Positions 8,148 through 15,334 of a DNA stretch of 16,923 bases are shown piece after piece. The notes under the pieces are model-generated. The model made no database searches. It saw only the letters and a list, made by a program, of their open reading frames with translations, and was not told the DNA's origin. How positions within the stretch are numbered: position 1 is the first letter of the stretch; every line of letters begins with the position of its first letter. The position numbers and the translations under genes are program-made. Origin of the DNA: DASZKW01 sp035552775 (GTDB lineage: Bacteria > Actinomycetota > Acidimicrobiia > Acidimicrobiales > Palsa-688); contig DASZKW010000059.1 in assembly GCA_035552775.1 (NCBI GenBank), positions 1-16,923 of the forward strand, given 5' to 3'.

Positions 8148-10004
8148 TTACTTGCTGAGCCAGACGTTGGTCGGGTCGAATTGCTCGTAGGCGGCCATGT
8201 AGATGTCGTTGTGCACCTGGGTCCCGTGGATGATGGGCTGGTTGGGGTCGGTGATCGGGAAGATCGGCGCCTGCTGCATGGCCTCCATGTCGGCCTGGTG
8301 CCACAGGCTGGCGGCCTGGGCCACGGTGGGCGCCTTGAGGGCCTGGTCGATGATGGGGTCGAGGGTCGGGTCGTTGAACAGGCCGAAGTTGGACGATGTC
8401 GGCGGGAGCACCCGGCCGTCGAACAGGGGGCTGAAGAACGACGCCGCGGCGTTGCCGTACCAGTCGGGCGACCATCCGGCCAGGGACAGGTCCCACACCC
8501 CGCTCTTGGCCACGGTGGGCACCTCGAGGTACTTGGTGTAGAAGTCGGCGTTGGGAACGCCGACACCTGTGACCTTGATGTTGAGCTTGCCCAGGTCGGA
8601 CTGGATGGTCTGGAACATCTTGGCGCTGACCGACGACGCCGGCCGGTAAAGGAACTTGAGGGTCAGGCCACCGGTGTAACCGGCCGAAGCCAGCATTTGC
8701 TTGGCCTTGGTCGTGTTGTACGGGTACAGGTCGAAGTTCGGCGACGCCCCGTCGATGCCGGGGGGCAGGATGTGGGTCAGGGGTGGGGCGACGTTGGGGC
8801 CGCCGTTGTCCTGGATGAGGTTGGTACGGCTGAGGGCGTACTCCAGGGCCTGGCGGACGGCCACCTTGCCGAGGGCACCCCCGTTGTTCGGCGACGCCGT
8901 GTTGAAGATCACGTAGGGGTTGCTCGAGAATTCGGTCTGCAGGCTGAGCCTGGGGTCCTTGGCTGCCAGCAGCCCAGGTACGGCATTGATGGGCACGAAG
9001 CTGTCGAACTCCATGTCCGCCTGGGGCGTGTTGGTCAGGATCTGCTGCTCGATGGCCGTCTGGTTGCCGGTCTCGTTGATGTCGATCGCGTCGACGTAGG
9101 CCTTTCGGACCGAATCGGTGCTCGCGTTCCAGGCCGGGTTGCGCACGAAGTTGAGCGTCTTGGTGGGGTTGTAGCTCTGGACCTCGTACGGTCCGTCGGA
9201 GAGCGTGTGCTGGGCCAGGTCGTTGCTCGCCGGCAGGTAGTTCAAGAACTCCACGGGGGCGGGCGAGAACGCCGGCAGGGCGAGCATGTTGATGAAGTAG
9301 GAGGTCGGCTGGGTCAGGGTGAACACGACCGTCTCGGGGTTGGAGGGGTCGACCGACACGCCCGAGATCTGGTTGGCGTCGATGTACGCCTTCTGGGCGG
9401 CGGCGGAGGTGGCCGATACGGCGGCGAAACCTCCCTTGCCGGTGGAACCACCGCAGAAGGTGGCGTAACCCGCGATCAAGCTGCTGAAGTCGGGCTGGCC
9501 GCCGAAGGGTTGGGTGGGGTTGCACGTGCGCTTGACGCCGAGCACCACGTCGGCGGCGGTCACCTGGCGCGGTGGCGTGGTGTTCCACATGGCGCCCTGG
9601 CGGATGGTGATCGAGTAGGTCAGGCCCCCGTTGGTCACGGTGGGCATGGCCGTCGCCAGGTCAGGGACGTCGGTCGTGGTCTGGCCCTGCACCGCCGGGT
9701 AGGTGTACAGCTGGCGGCTCCACAGGCGCAGCGCCAGGTAACCAATGGCGTAGTAGCTGACGTTGGGGTCCATGTAGTCGACGTCACCGGTGCCGAGCAT
9801 GGTCAGGGTGCCACCCTTGACGGGTGTGCCCGAGCTGTTGTTGGCGAGAATCTGGTTCGGGATGGTCGTAGATCCTGATCCGCCGTTGCCGGTCGTGGTA
9901 CTGGAGGAGCTGGTCTTGGTGCCGCTGCTCCCGCAGGCGGTGGCCACCATCGCCACGGATAGAAGGCCACCCAGCACCAGCTTTCGCCGCCTGGTTGATC
10001 GCAC
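8148..10004 (-). CDS. dppA: ABC transporter substrate-binding lipoprotein, family 5 (operon copy, paralogue A)
   Basis: The solute receptor encoded first in the importer operon, 618 residues. The N-terminus MRSTRRRKLVLG is strongly basic, then hydrophobic to a lipobox ending ATAC with Cys24. A Ser/Thr/Gly-rich linker runs to about residue 62. The mature part is the family 5 binding fold and is closely similar, over its whole length, to the protein encoded at 1966-3786. The start is GTG at 10004 with GGAGG nine bases upstream. It is 77 bp after secG and may be co-transcribed or have its own promoter in that gap. The family handles di- and oligopeptides, nickel, opines or sugars, and the sequence does not decide which. 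The symbol is used by position and family only. Confidence 0.92.
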   Translation of the reverse strand: MRSTRRRKLVLGGLLSVAMVATACGSSGTKTSSSSTTTGNGGSGSTTIPNQILANNSSGTPVKGGTLTMLGTGDVDYMDPNVSYYAIGYLALRLWSRQLYTYPAVQGQTTTDVPDLATAMPTVTNGGLTYSITIRQGAMWNTTPPRQVTAADVVLGVKRTCNPTQPFGGQPDFSSLIAGYATFCGGSTGKGGFAAVSATSAAAQKAYIDANQISGVSVDPSNPETVVFTLTQPTSYFINMLALPAFSPAPVEFLNYLPASNDLAQHTLSDGPYEVQSYNPTKTLNFVRNPAWNASTDSVRKAYVDAIDINETGNQTAIEQQILTNTPQADMEFDSFVPINAVPGLLAAKDPRLSLQTEFSSNPYVIFNTASPNNGGALGKVAVRQALEYALSRTNLIQDNGGPNVAPPLTHILPPGIDGASPNFDLYPYNTTKAKQMLASAGYTGGLTLKFLYRPASSVSAKMFQTIQSDLGKLNIKVTGVGVPNADFYTKYLEVPTVAKSGVWDLSLAGWSPDWYGNAAASFFSPLFDGRVLPPTSSNFGLFNDPTLDPIIDQALKAPTVAQAASLWHQADMEAMQQAPIFPITDPNQPIIHGTQVHNDIYMAAYEQFDPTNVWLSK

Positions 10005-10027
10005 GATTCAGTTCCTCCCTCTCGCGT

Positions 10028-10041
10028 CCCCGTCACCGGGG
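10028..10041 (-). other. Small hairpin with GTGA loop between secG and the binding-protein gene
   Basis: On the minus strand CCCCG and CGGGG flank GTGA, a GNRA-type tetraloop, next to a GCGCCGGCGC palindrome (10041-10050). It sits in the 77-bp gap after secG. It may be a weak secG terminator or a leader structure of the dpp-type operon. There is no T-tract. Confidence 0.35.
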
Positions 10042-10081
10042 CGCCGGCGCTGTACCTCGCTGTTACCGGAGAGCCGAGCCC

Positions 10082-10312
10082 TCACTGGAGGCGGATCGCC
10101 AGCATGATGGTTGTGAAGCAGAAGACCATGGCGGCGACGATCGTCACGCGGTCGAGGTTGCGCTCGACCACCGTGGACCCTGCCGCAGCCGACCCCAGGC
10201 CCCCCCCGAACATCTCGGACAATCCCCCACCCTTGCCGCTGTGCAGCAGCACCATGACGATGAGCGACAGCGACACGATGATGTGGATGACCACGATGAG
10301 CGCGGTGAGCAA
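10082..10312 (-). CDS. secG: Protein translocase subunit SecG
   Basis: A small integral membrane subunit of the SecYEG channel, 76 residues, the usual size. There are two membrane helices (about 3-23 and 56-75). Between them is the family's cytoplasmic loop with HSGKGGGLSEMFGGG (residues 24-38), the SecG hallmark. The start is TTG at 10312. A GGAGGAG lies eight bases upstream, and the N-terminus then has the right length for the first helix. Its place after tpiA follows the gap-pgk-tpiA-secG order common in actinobacteria and other Gram-positive bacteria. It is separated from tpiA by 142 bp, so it may have its own promoter. Confidence 0.95.
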   Translation of the reverse strand: MLTALIVVIHIIVSLSLIVMVLLHSGKGGGLSEMFGGGLGSAAAGSTVVERNLDRVTIVAAMVFCFTTIMLAIRLQ

Positions 10313-10454
10313 CTTGGAGGCTCCTCCTTCCTATCCCCCCGTACCTGCGGGGCGCTGGTGACCATAGCAGCAGGTCAAGCGGCGCGGGGTGACGGGAGCA
10401 TTACAAAATATTCAGATTCGGGACAGACGCGCGAACGCGAAGTGGGAAGGGATT
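10313..10454 (-). promoter_or_regulatory. tpiA-secG intergenic region, possible secG promoter
   Basis: This 142-bp gap contains the only A+T-rich patch of the area (10400-10418; minus strand AATCTGAATATTTTGTAAT), which could hold a -10 element about 95 bases before secG. No good -35 partner is visible. A TTGACC on the minus strand at 10373-10378 lacks a -10 at proper spacing. A G+C-rich GGAGGAGCCTCC stretch containing the secG ribosome binding site lies at the left end. Confidence 0.3.
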
Positions 10455-11303
10455 CTATCTGCGCCGATAGGTGACGATCCGCGCGAATTCTTCCGCGTCC
10501 AGGCTGGCCCCGCCGACGAGGACGCCGTCGATGTCGGGCTCGGCCATGAGCTCGGCGATGTTGGACGCCTTGACCGAGCCGCCGTACTGCACCCGCACCG
10601 ACGCCGCCGCGGCGGCGCCGGCGAGTTGGCCCACCACCCCCCGGATGGTTGCGCAGACCTCCTGGGCGTCGCGTGCGGTGGCGTTGCGCCCGGTACCGAT
10701 GGCCCATATGGGCTCGTATGCGATCACCAAGTCCCCCACCGCGGACGGCGCCACGCCTTCTAGCGCGGCGCCGACCTGGGCGGTCACCTTGTCGTGGGCG
10801 TGGCCGGCCTCGTGCTCTTCGAGGGTCTCGCCCACGCAGACGATGGGCACCATCCCCGCACCGAACACGGCGCGGAGCTTGCGGGCCACCACCCCGTCGT
10901 CCTCGCCGAAGAGCTGGCGGCGCTCGGAGTGGCCCACGATGACGTAGCGGACGTTGAGCTTGGCCAGCATGTGCGGGCTGACCTCGCCGGTGAAAGCCCC
11001 CTTGTCCTCCCAATGCACGTTCTGGGCCCCGAGGAGGATGGGGATGTCGTCGGCGTCGAGCATGGTCTGCACCGACCGCAGGGCAGTGAAGGCGGGATGC
11101 ACGGAGACGTCGACGGCGCGATAGTCGGCGTCGTTCAGGCTGTACGCCAGCTTCTGCACCACGGCGATGGCTTCGAGATGGGTGTGGTGCATCTTCCAGT
11201 TGCCGCTGATCAGCGGCTTGCGGGCAGCCTCGCCACCCTGCGCTTGGTTCGCTCGGCGAGCCTCGCCACCCTGCGCTTGGTTCGCTCGGCGAGCCTCGCT
11301 CAC
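10455..11303 (-). CDS. tpiA: Triose-phosphate isomerase with a repeat-encoded N-terminal extension
   Basis: Interconverts dihydroxyacetone phosphate and glyceraldehyde 3-phosphate in glycolysis and gluconeogenesis; cytoplasmic. The 282-residue product has all catalytic residues: Asn35 and Lys37 in GNWKM, His125 in VIVGHSERR, Glu197 in AYEPIWAIGTG (loop 6 follows), and phosphate-binding YGGSVK and VGGASL. Compared with typical TIMs, where the Lys is near residue 13, the N-terminus is about 24 residues longer. That extra part is EARRANQAQGG twice, encoded by a 33-bp tandem repeat. No ATG, GTG or TTG is in frame between the repeat and the conserved region, so translation must begin before it. 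The GTG at 11303 overlaps the pgk stop (GTGA). The extension is hydrophilic and probably disordered; the TIM core looks intact. Confidence 0.95.
   Translation of the reverse strand: MSEARRANQAQGGEARRANQAQGGEAARKPLISGNWKMHHTHLEAIAVVQKLAYSLNDADYRAVDVSVHPAFTALRSVQTMLDADDIPILLGAQNVHWEDKGAFTGEVSPHMLAKLNVRYVIVGHSERRQLFGEDDGVVARKLRAVFGAGMVPIVCVGETLEEHEAGHAHDKVTAQVGAALEGVAPSAVGDLVIAYEPIWAIGTGRNATARDAQEVCATIRGVVGQLAGAAAAASVRVQYGGSVKASNIAELMAEPDIDGVLVGGASLDAEEFARIVTYRRR
11226..11299. repeat. 33-bp tandem repeat, two copies plus 7 bp, within the 5' end of tpiA
   Basis: Positions 11227-11259 and 11260-11292 are identical, and the period-33 identity extends from 11226 to 11299. Each junction contains the palindrome GCGAGCCTCGC or its like, so the unit can form a small hairpin. 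The length is a multiple of three and no stop codon occurs in the tpiA frame, so the reading frame stays open. This resembles short interspersed palindromic elements that have been tolerated inside genes (for example Rickettsia palindromic elements). Whether other copies exist in the genome cannot be seen here. Confidence 0.9.
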
Positions 11304-12448
11304 GAAGCCGACGCCCGGAGCGCTTCCAGCCCGGGCAGGTCACCCTGCTCCAGGAACTCCAACGACGCCCCCCCGCCGGTCGAGAGGTGGTCGACGGCGC
11401 CGGCCAGGCCGAAGTCGGCCAGCGCGGCGGCGCTGTCCCCCCCGCCCACCACCGTGAAACCGTCGCAGGAGGCGACGGCTTCGGCCACGGTCCGGGTGCC
11501 GGAGGCGAAGCGGGAGTCCTCGAACACGCCCATGGGGCCGTTCCAGAAGACGGTGGAGGCGCCGGCGATGGCATCGGCGAAGGCGGCGGCAGTACCGGGC
11601 CCGATGTCGAGGCCCATCCAACCGTCCTCCACGTCCGCGCCCACGTGGCGGACCTCCCCCGAGGGCTCCTCCCCCGGGCCGAACGTGCCCCCCGGACTCA
11701 GCACGGTCAGATCGGTCGGTATGAGTATCTTGCCCCCGGCGTCGAGGAGGCGCCGGCAGGAGTCGACCTGGTCGTCCTCGACGAGCGAGGCACCGACCTT
11801 GTGGCCCTGGGCGGCGAGGAACGTGAAGCACATCCCCCCGCCGACGAGCAGGCTGTCCACCCTGTCGAGCAGCGCCTCGATGACACCTAGCTTGTCGCTC
11901 ACCTTGGAGCCGCCGAGCACGGCGACGAAGGGCCGGCGGGCGTCGTGGAGCAGCTCGTCGAGCACCTCCACCTCCCTGGCCAGCACCCGGCCGGCGGCGC
12001 TGGGCAGGCGCGCCGGCGGCCCCACGATCGAGGCGTGGGCCCGGTGCGCGGCACCGAAGGCGTCGTTGACGTAGACGTCATGGCCGTCGACGAGCTCGTC
12101 GACGAAGGCGGGGTCGTTGGCTTCCTCGCCGGGCGAGAAACGCAGGTTGTCCAGAAGCTCGACGCGCGAGGCGTCGGCGCCGGCCGCTTCGAGCAACTCC
12201 ATCAGTCGCGCCCGGACCGGGTCCATCGAGTAGCGCGGGTCGGGCTTGCCGTCGGGCCGGCCCAGGTGCGAGCAGGTCGTCACCCGGGCCGCTCCCTGGT
12301 CGAGCAGCCAGGTGAGCGTCTCGATCGGCAGCCGGATACGCATGTCGTCGTTGATGACGCCGTCGCGGAGGGGGACGTTGAAATCACAGCGCACCAGGAC
12401 GTGCTTGCCCTCAACCGCGGGCAAGTCCTCGAGGACGGGGATTTTCAC
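11300..12448 (-). CDS. pgk: Phosphoglycerate kinase
   Basis: Transfers phosphate between 1,3-bisphosphoglycerate and ADP, the first ATP-yielding step of lower glycolysis; cytoplasmic. The product has 382 residues, slightly below many actinobacterial enzymes but complete. Visible motifs include VRCDFNVPL (19-27) and HLGRPDG (61-67) for substrate binding, GGSKVSDKLG (179-188) of the hinge and nucleotide region, NGPMGVFE (303-310), GGGDSAAA (335-342) and STGGGASLE (356-364) for nucleotide binding. The start is GTG at 12448, three bases after the gap stop codon, with only a weak ribosome binding site, so translation is probably coupled to gap. The stop overlaps the tpiA start by four bases. Confidence 0.96.
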   Translation of the reverse strand: MKIPVLEDLPAVEGKHVLVRCDFNVPLRDGVINDDMRIRLPIETLTWLLDQGAARVTTCSHLGRPDGKPDPRYSMDPVRARLMELLEAAGADASRVELLDNLRFSPGEEANDPAFVDELVDGHDVYVNDAFGAAHRAHASIVGPPARLPSAAGRVLAREVEVLDELLHDARRPFVAVLGGSKVSDKLGVIEALLDRVDSLLVGGGMCFTFLAAQGHKVGASLVEDDQVDSCRRLLDAGGKILIPTDLTVLSPGGTFGPGEEPSGEVRHVGADVEDGWMGLDIGPGTAAAFADAIAGASTVFWNGPMGVFEDSRFASGTRTVAEAVASCDGFTVVGGGDSAAALADFGLAGAVDHLSTGGGASLEFLEQGDLPGLEALRASAS

Positions 12449-12451
12449 CTT

Positions 12452-13474
12452 CTATGACTTGGAATCAGACTGGTTGGCCGCGCCGACGATGGTGGTCAGA
12501 TCCACCAGGCGGTTGGAGTAGCCCCATTCGTTGTCGTACCAGCCGAACACCTTCACGAGCGATCCCATGGCCATGGCCAGCCCGCTGTCGTAGGTGCACG
12601 AGAAGGGGGTCCCGACGATGTCGGTGGACACGAGGGGGGCCGTGCTGTAGGACAGGACACGCGACATCGGTCCGGTGGATGCGGCCGCCTCGAAGGCCTC
12701 GTTGACCTCGTCGAGGGTCACGTCCCGGCCGAGCACCGCGGTGAGGTCGGTGATGGACCCGACGGCCACGGGCACGCGCAGGGCGGCGCCGTCCAGGCGC
12801 CCCTCCATCGATGACAGCACCAGGCTGGTGGCGCGCGCCGCTCCGGTCGACGCCGGCACGATGTTGATGGGGGCGCTGCGCGCCCGGCGCAGGTCCTTGT
12901 GGGCCAGGTCGAGCAGGTTCTGGTCGTTGGTGAAGGCATGCACCGTCGTCATCAGCCCCTTCTCGATCCCGAAGGCGTCGTCGAGGACCTTGACCATGGG
13001 CACGAAGCAGTTGGTGGTGCACGAGGCGTTGGATACGACCTTCTGGGTGTCCGGGTCGAAGGTGTCGTCGTTGACACCGACGACAAAGGTCCCGTCGACG
13101 TTTTTGGCCGGCGCCGAGATCACCACGCGTGGGGCGCCGGCGTCGATGTGGGCGGACGCCTTCTCGCCGTCGGTGAACAGCCCCGTCGACTCGACCACGA
13201 CGTCCACGCCGAGCTCGCCCCAGGGCAGCGCCTTTGGGTCGCGCTCCGAGTAGGCGGTGAAGCTCATGTCACCAACGGTGATGGTGTCGCCGTCGACGGT
13301 GACGTCCTCGCTCAGGGTGCCCAGGATCGAGTCGTACTTGAGCAGGTGGGCGTTCGTCTCCACCGGCACCAGGTCGTTGACCCCGACGACGGTGATGGCA
13401 TCGCCCGCGAGCGACGCCCTCAGGAAATTGCGCCCGATGCGCCCGAACCCGTTGATGCCGACCCGAATAGACAT
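12452..13474 (-). CDS. gap: Glyceraldehyde-3-phosphate dehydrogenase, NAD-type
   Basis: Oxidises glyceraldehyde 3-phosphate to 1,3-bisphosphoglycerate with NAD; cytoplasmic, tetrameric in the family. The 340-residue protein has the Rossmann motif GINGFGRIG (6-14), the NAD-preferring Asp34, active-site Cys152 in SNASCTTNC, and general base His179. C-terminal WYDNEWGYSNR (312-322) is present. Some positions differ from the commonest forms, for example LDLAHKDLRRAR (188-199) where LPHKDLRRAR is usual, and VAVGSITDL near 236-244. The key residues are retained, so I expect an active enzyme of a divergent lineage. The ATG has GGAGGAGG four to five bases upstream, the strongest ribosome site of the glycolytic set. 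It begins 24 bp after yvcK. Confidence 0.96.
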   Translation of the reverse strand: MSIRVGINGFGRIGRNFLRASLAGDAITVVGVNDLVPVETNAHLLKYDSILGTLSEDVTVDGDTITVGDMSFTAYSERDPKALPWGELGVDVVVESTGLFTDGEKASAHIDAGAPRVVISAPAKNVDGTFVVGVNDDTFDPDTQKVVSNASCTTNCFVPMVKVLDDAFGIEKGLMTTVHAFTNDQNLLDLAHKDLRRARSAPINIVPASTGAARATSLVLSSMEGRLDGAALRVPVAVGSITDLTAVLGRDVTLDEVNEAFEAAASTGPMSRVLSYSTAPLVSTDIVGTPFSCTYDSGLAMAMGSLVKVFGWYDNEWGYSNRLVDLTTIVGAANQSDSKS

Positions 13475-13498
13475 GGTCCCTCCTCCGTTATCGCGATG

Positions 13499-14464
13499 TT
13501 AACTTCCGGGGCCATCATGGCAGTCCGAGCCGTGTCGTGAGGCAAATCCGTCGCAGAGACCAGCCAGGACCGCGGCCAGGCGGCCCACGTCGTGGCCGTC
13601 GCCGTCGGAGCGGGCCACCGCCGCGGCCAGGACCGTGGTCGGATCGGCTCCTGTCAGCCCGCGGCGCCCACCACCGAGGGGAAGGGCGTCGGGGTCATGC
13701 ACCATCACGTCCACGACCACCCCGTGGCTCGCGAGGGCGGCCAGGTGGTCGACGGCGCCGTATCCCTCGGTCTCGTGCAGCTGGGGACGCAGGTTGCACA
13801 CGTAGACCCGGCCCCCGCTGCGGGCCGCCAGCGCGGCGCGGATGTCGGGCACCGCGCACGTCGCGAGCACGCTCGTGAACAGCGACCCGGGCCCGATCAC
13901 CACCTGGTCCGCCTCGGCGATGGCCTCCACCACCTCGGGCGGCGCCGGCGCGTCGGGGGGGACGATGGCCACCCCCGAGATGGGCCCGTCGGCGTCGGCC
14001 ACCCGCGCCTGGCCCACCACCTCCCTCCCGCCGACGTCGGCCTTCAGGACGACCGGCACCGACGTGGCGGGCAGCACCTGGCCCTCCACCCCGAGCAACC
14101 GGGCCGCCTCTTCGACGGCGACGGCGAAGTCGCCGGTCACTTCGGCCAGCCCGGCGATCACCAGGTTGCCCACGGCATGGCCCTCGAGCTCGCCGGCGCC
14201 GAAACGGTGGTCGAACGCCCGGCCCCACAACGAGTCGGGATCGGCCATCGCCACCAGGCAGCGCCGCAGGTCCCCCGGGGCGGGGATGCCGAAGATCTGG
14301 CGGAGCCGGCCGCTGGAGCCTCCGTCGTCGGCCACCGACACCACTGCGGTGACCGAGCCCGCGTAGCGCCGTACCGCCCGCAGGGTCACCGACAAGCCGT
14401 GGCCGCCACCCAAGGCCACCACGTGCGGGCCGGGGGGCCGGGGGGATCGTCCCTGCCCGCTCAC
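13499..14464 (-). CDS. yvcK: YvcK/GlmR family gluconeogenesis and cell-envelope regulator
   Basis: A cytoplasmic protein of 321 residues from the 2-phospho-L-lactate transferase-like (CofD/UPF0052) family. In Bacillus and mycobacteria YvcK/GlmR binds UDP-sugars and steers carbon to cell-wall precursors. Conserved motifs are VVALGGGHGLS (15-25), DDGGSSGRLR (46-55), PAPGDLRRCL (61-70), GHAVGNL (95-101) and GPGSLFTS (191-198), which line the nucleotide-sugar pocket. The start is taken at GTG 14464, overlapping the rapZ stop by four bases (GTGA). A longer frame to 14614 exists but its extra 50 residues are Pro/Arg-rich and lie inside rapZ. The neighbours rapZ and gap match the usual cluster, but no whiA follows. 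Confidence 0.92.
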   Translation of the reverse strand: MSGQGRSPRPPGPHVVALGGGHGLSVTLRAVRRYAGSVTAVVSVADDGGSSGRLRQIFGIPAPGDLRRCLVAMADPDSLWGRAFDHRFGAGELEGHAVGNLVIAGLAEVTGDFAVAVEEAARLLGVEGQVLPATSVPVVLKADVGGREVVGQARVADADGPISGVAIVPPDAPAPPEVVEAIAEADQVVIGPGSLFTSVLATCAVPDIRAALAARSGGRVYVCNLRPQLHETEGYGAVDHLAALASHGVVVDVMVHDPDALPLGGGRRGLTGADPTTVLAAAVARSDGDGHDVGRLAAVLAGLCDGFASRHGSDCHDGPGS

Positions 14465-15318
14465 CGCTCCACGTCGCGGTGGTAGACGACGGGGTCGTAG
14501 CCGTGGCGGCGGATGCGCCGGGCCAGATCCTCGGCCAGGGCCACCGAGCGGTGGCGACCGCCGGTACAACCCATGGCGATCGTCAGGTACGACTTTCCCT
14601 CCTTGACGTACCACGGGAGCAGGAACTCGAGCAGGTCCTCGACCCGCTGCATGAACTCGCCGGCCGCGGGCTGGCCGAGCACGAAGCGGCGCACCGGCTC
14701 GTCGCAGCCCGTGAGAGGGCGGAGCGCCTCCACCCAGTGAGGGTTGGGGAGGAAGCGGCAGTCGAAGACGTTGTCGACGTCGAGGGGAACGCCGTGCTTG
14801 AAGCCGAAGGACATCACCGATACCTGCATCGACTCCGCTTCGGAGGTGGTGAAGAGATCGGTGAGGCGTTCTCGCAACTGGTTGACGTTGAGCTCGCTGG
14901 TGTCGACCACGAGGTCGGCGCGCTCACGGATGTGCTCGAGGCGGTGGCGCTCGAGGCTGATGGCGGCGGTGACCGCCTCCTGGCCCAGGGGGTGACGGCG
15001 CCGGGTGCCCTCGAAGCGGCGAACGAGCACCTCGTCGGATGCCTCGAGGAACAGTATCCGCACCGTGGCCCCGGTGGAGCGCAGCTGATCGATGGCGGCC
15101 TCGAGCGCCCCGAGCTGGCCGGCGTCGCGACCGACGACGAGGGCCACCCGTTCGGTCGCCGACCCGGGGGCGCCGACCAGGCCGGCCACCTTGGTGATCA
15201 GAGCCGTGGGCATGTTGTCGATCACGAACCAGCCCAGGTCCTCGAGGGTGGCGGCGGCCTGGGAGCGTCCCGCCCCCGACAGGCCGGTGATGATCAGGTA
15301 CTCGGCCACGCCCTCCAT
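14461..15318 (-). CDS. rapZ: RapZ/YvcJ family nucleotide-binding protein
   Basis: A cytoplasmic P-loop protein of 285 residues. In Escherichia coli RapZ binds the small RNA GlmZ and adjusts glucosamine-6-phosphate synthase; in actinobacteria the role is less defined. The P-loop is GLSGAGRS (12-19), with Arg where the usual Walker A has Lys. As I recall, Arg is common in actinobacterial RapZ. Other family blocks are LEDLGWFVIDNMP (25-37), FGFKHGVP, FLPNPHWV and the C-terminal GCTGGRHRS (250-258). The ATG at 15318 lacks a good ribosome binding site. A GTG at 15309 is an alternative, with GGAGG only two bases before it. It lies 16 bp after the methyltransferase and overlaps yvcK. Confidence 0.93.
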   Translation of the reverse strand: MEGVAEYLIITGLSGAGRSQAAATLEDLGWFVIDNMPTALITKVAGLVGAPGSATERVALVVGRDAGQLGALEAAIDQLRSTGATVRILFLEASDEVLVRRFEGTRRRHPLGQEAVTAAISLERHRLEHIRERADLVVDTSELNVNQLRERLTDLFTTSEAESMQVSVMSFGFKHGVPLDVDNVFDCRFLPNPHWVEALRPLTGCDEPVRRFVLGQPAAGEFMQRVEDLLEFLLPWYVKEGKSYLTIAMGCTGGRHRSVALAEDLARRIRRHGYDPVVYHRDVER

Positions 15319-15334
15319 TGTGCCCGAGGGGGCG

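Noticed and set aside
10373..10378. TTGACC on the minus strand as a -35 box for secG
   Set aside because: No -10-like hexamer lies 16-18 bases downstream.
11226..11299. CRISPR-like array
   Set aside because: Only two directly abutting copies without spacers, inside a coding frame; this is a tandem repeat, not a CRISPR.
14465..14614. N-terminal extension of yvcK into rapZ
   Set aside because: The 50 added residues are Pro/Arg/Gly-rich shadow sequence; the GTG overlapping the rapZ stop gives the normal family length.
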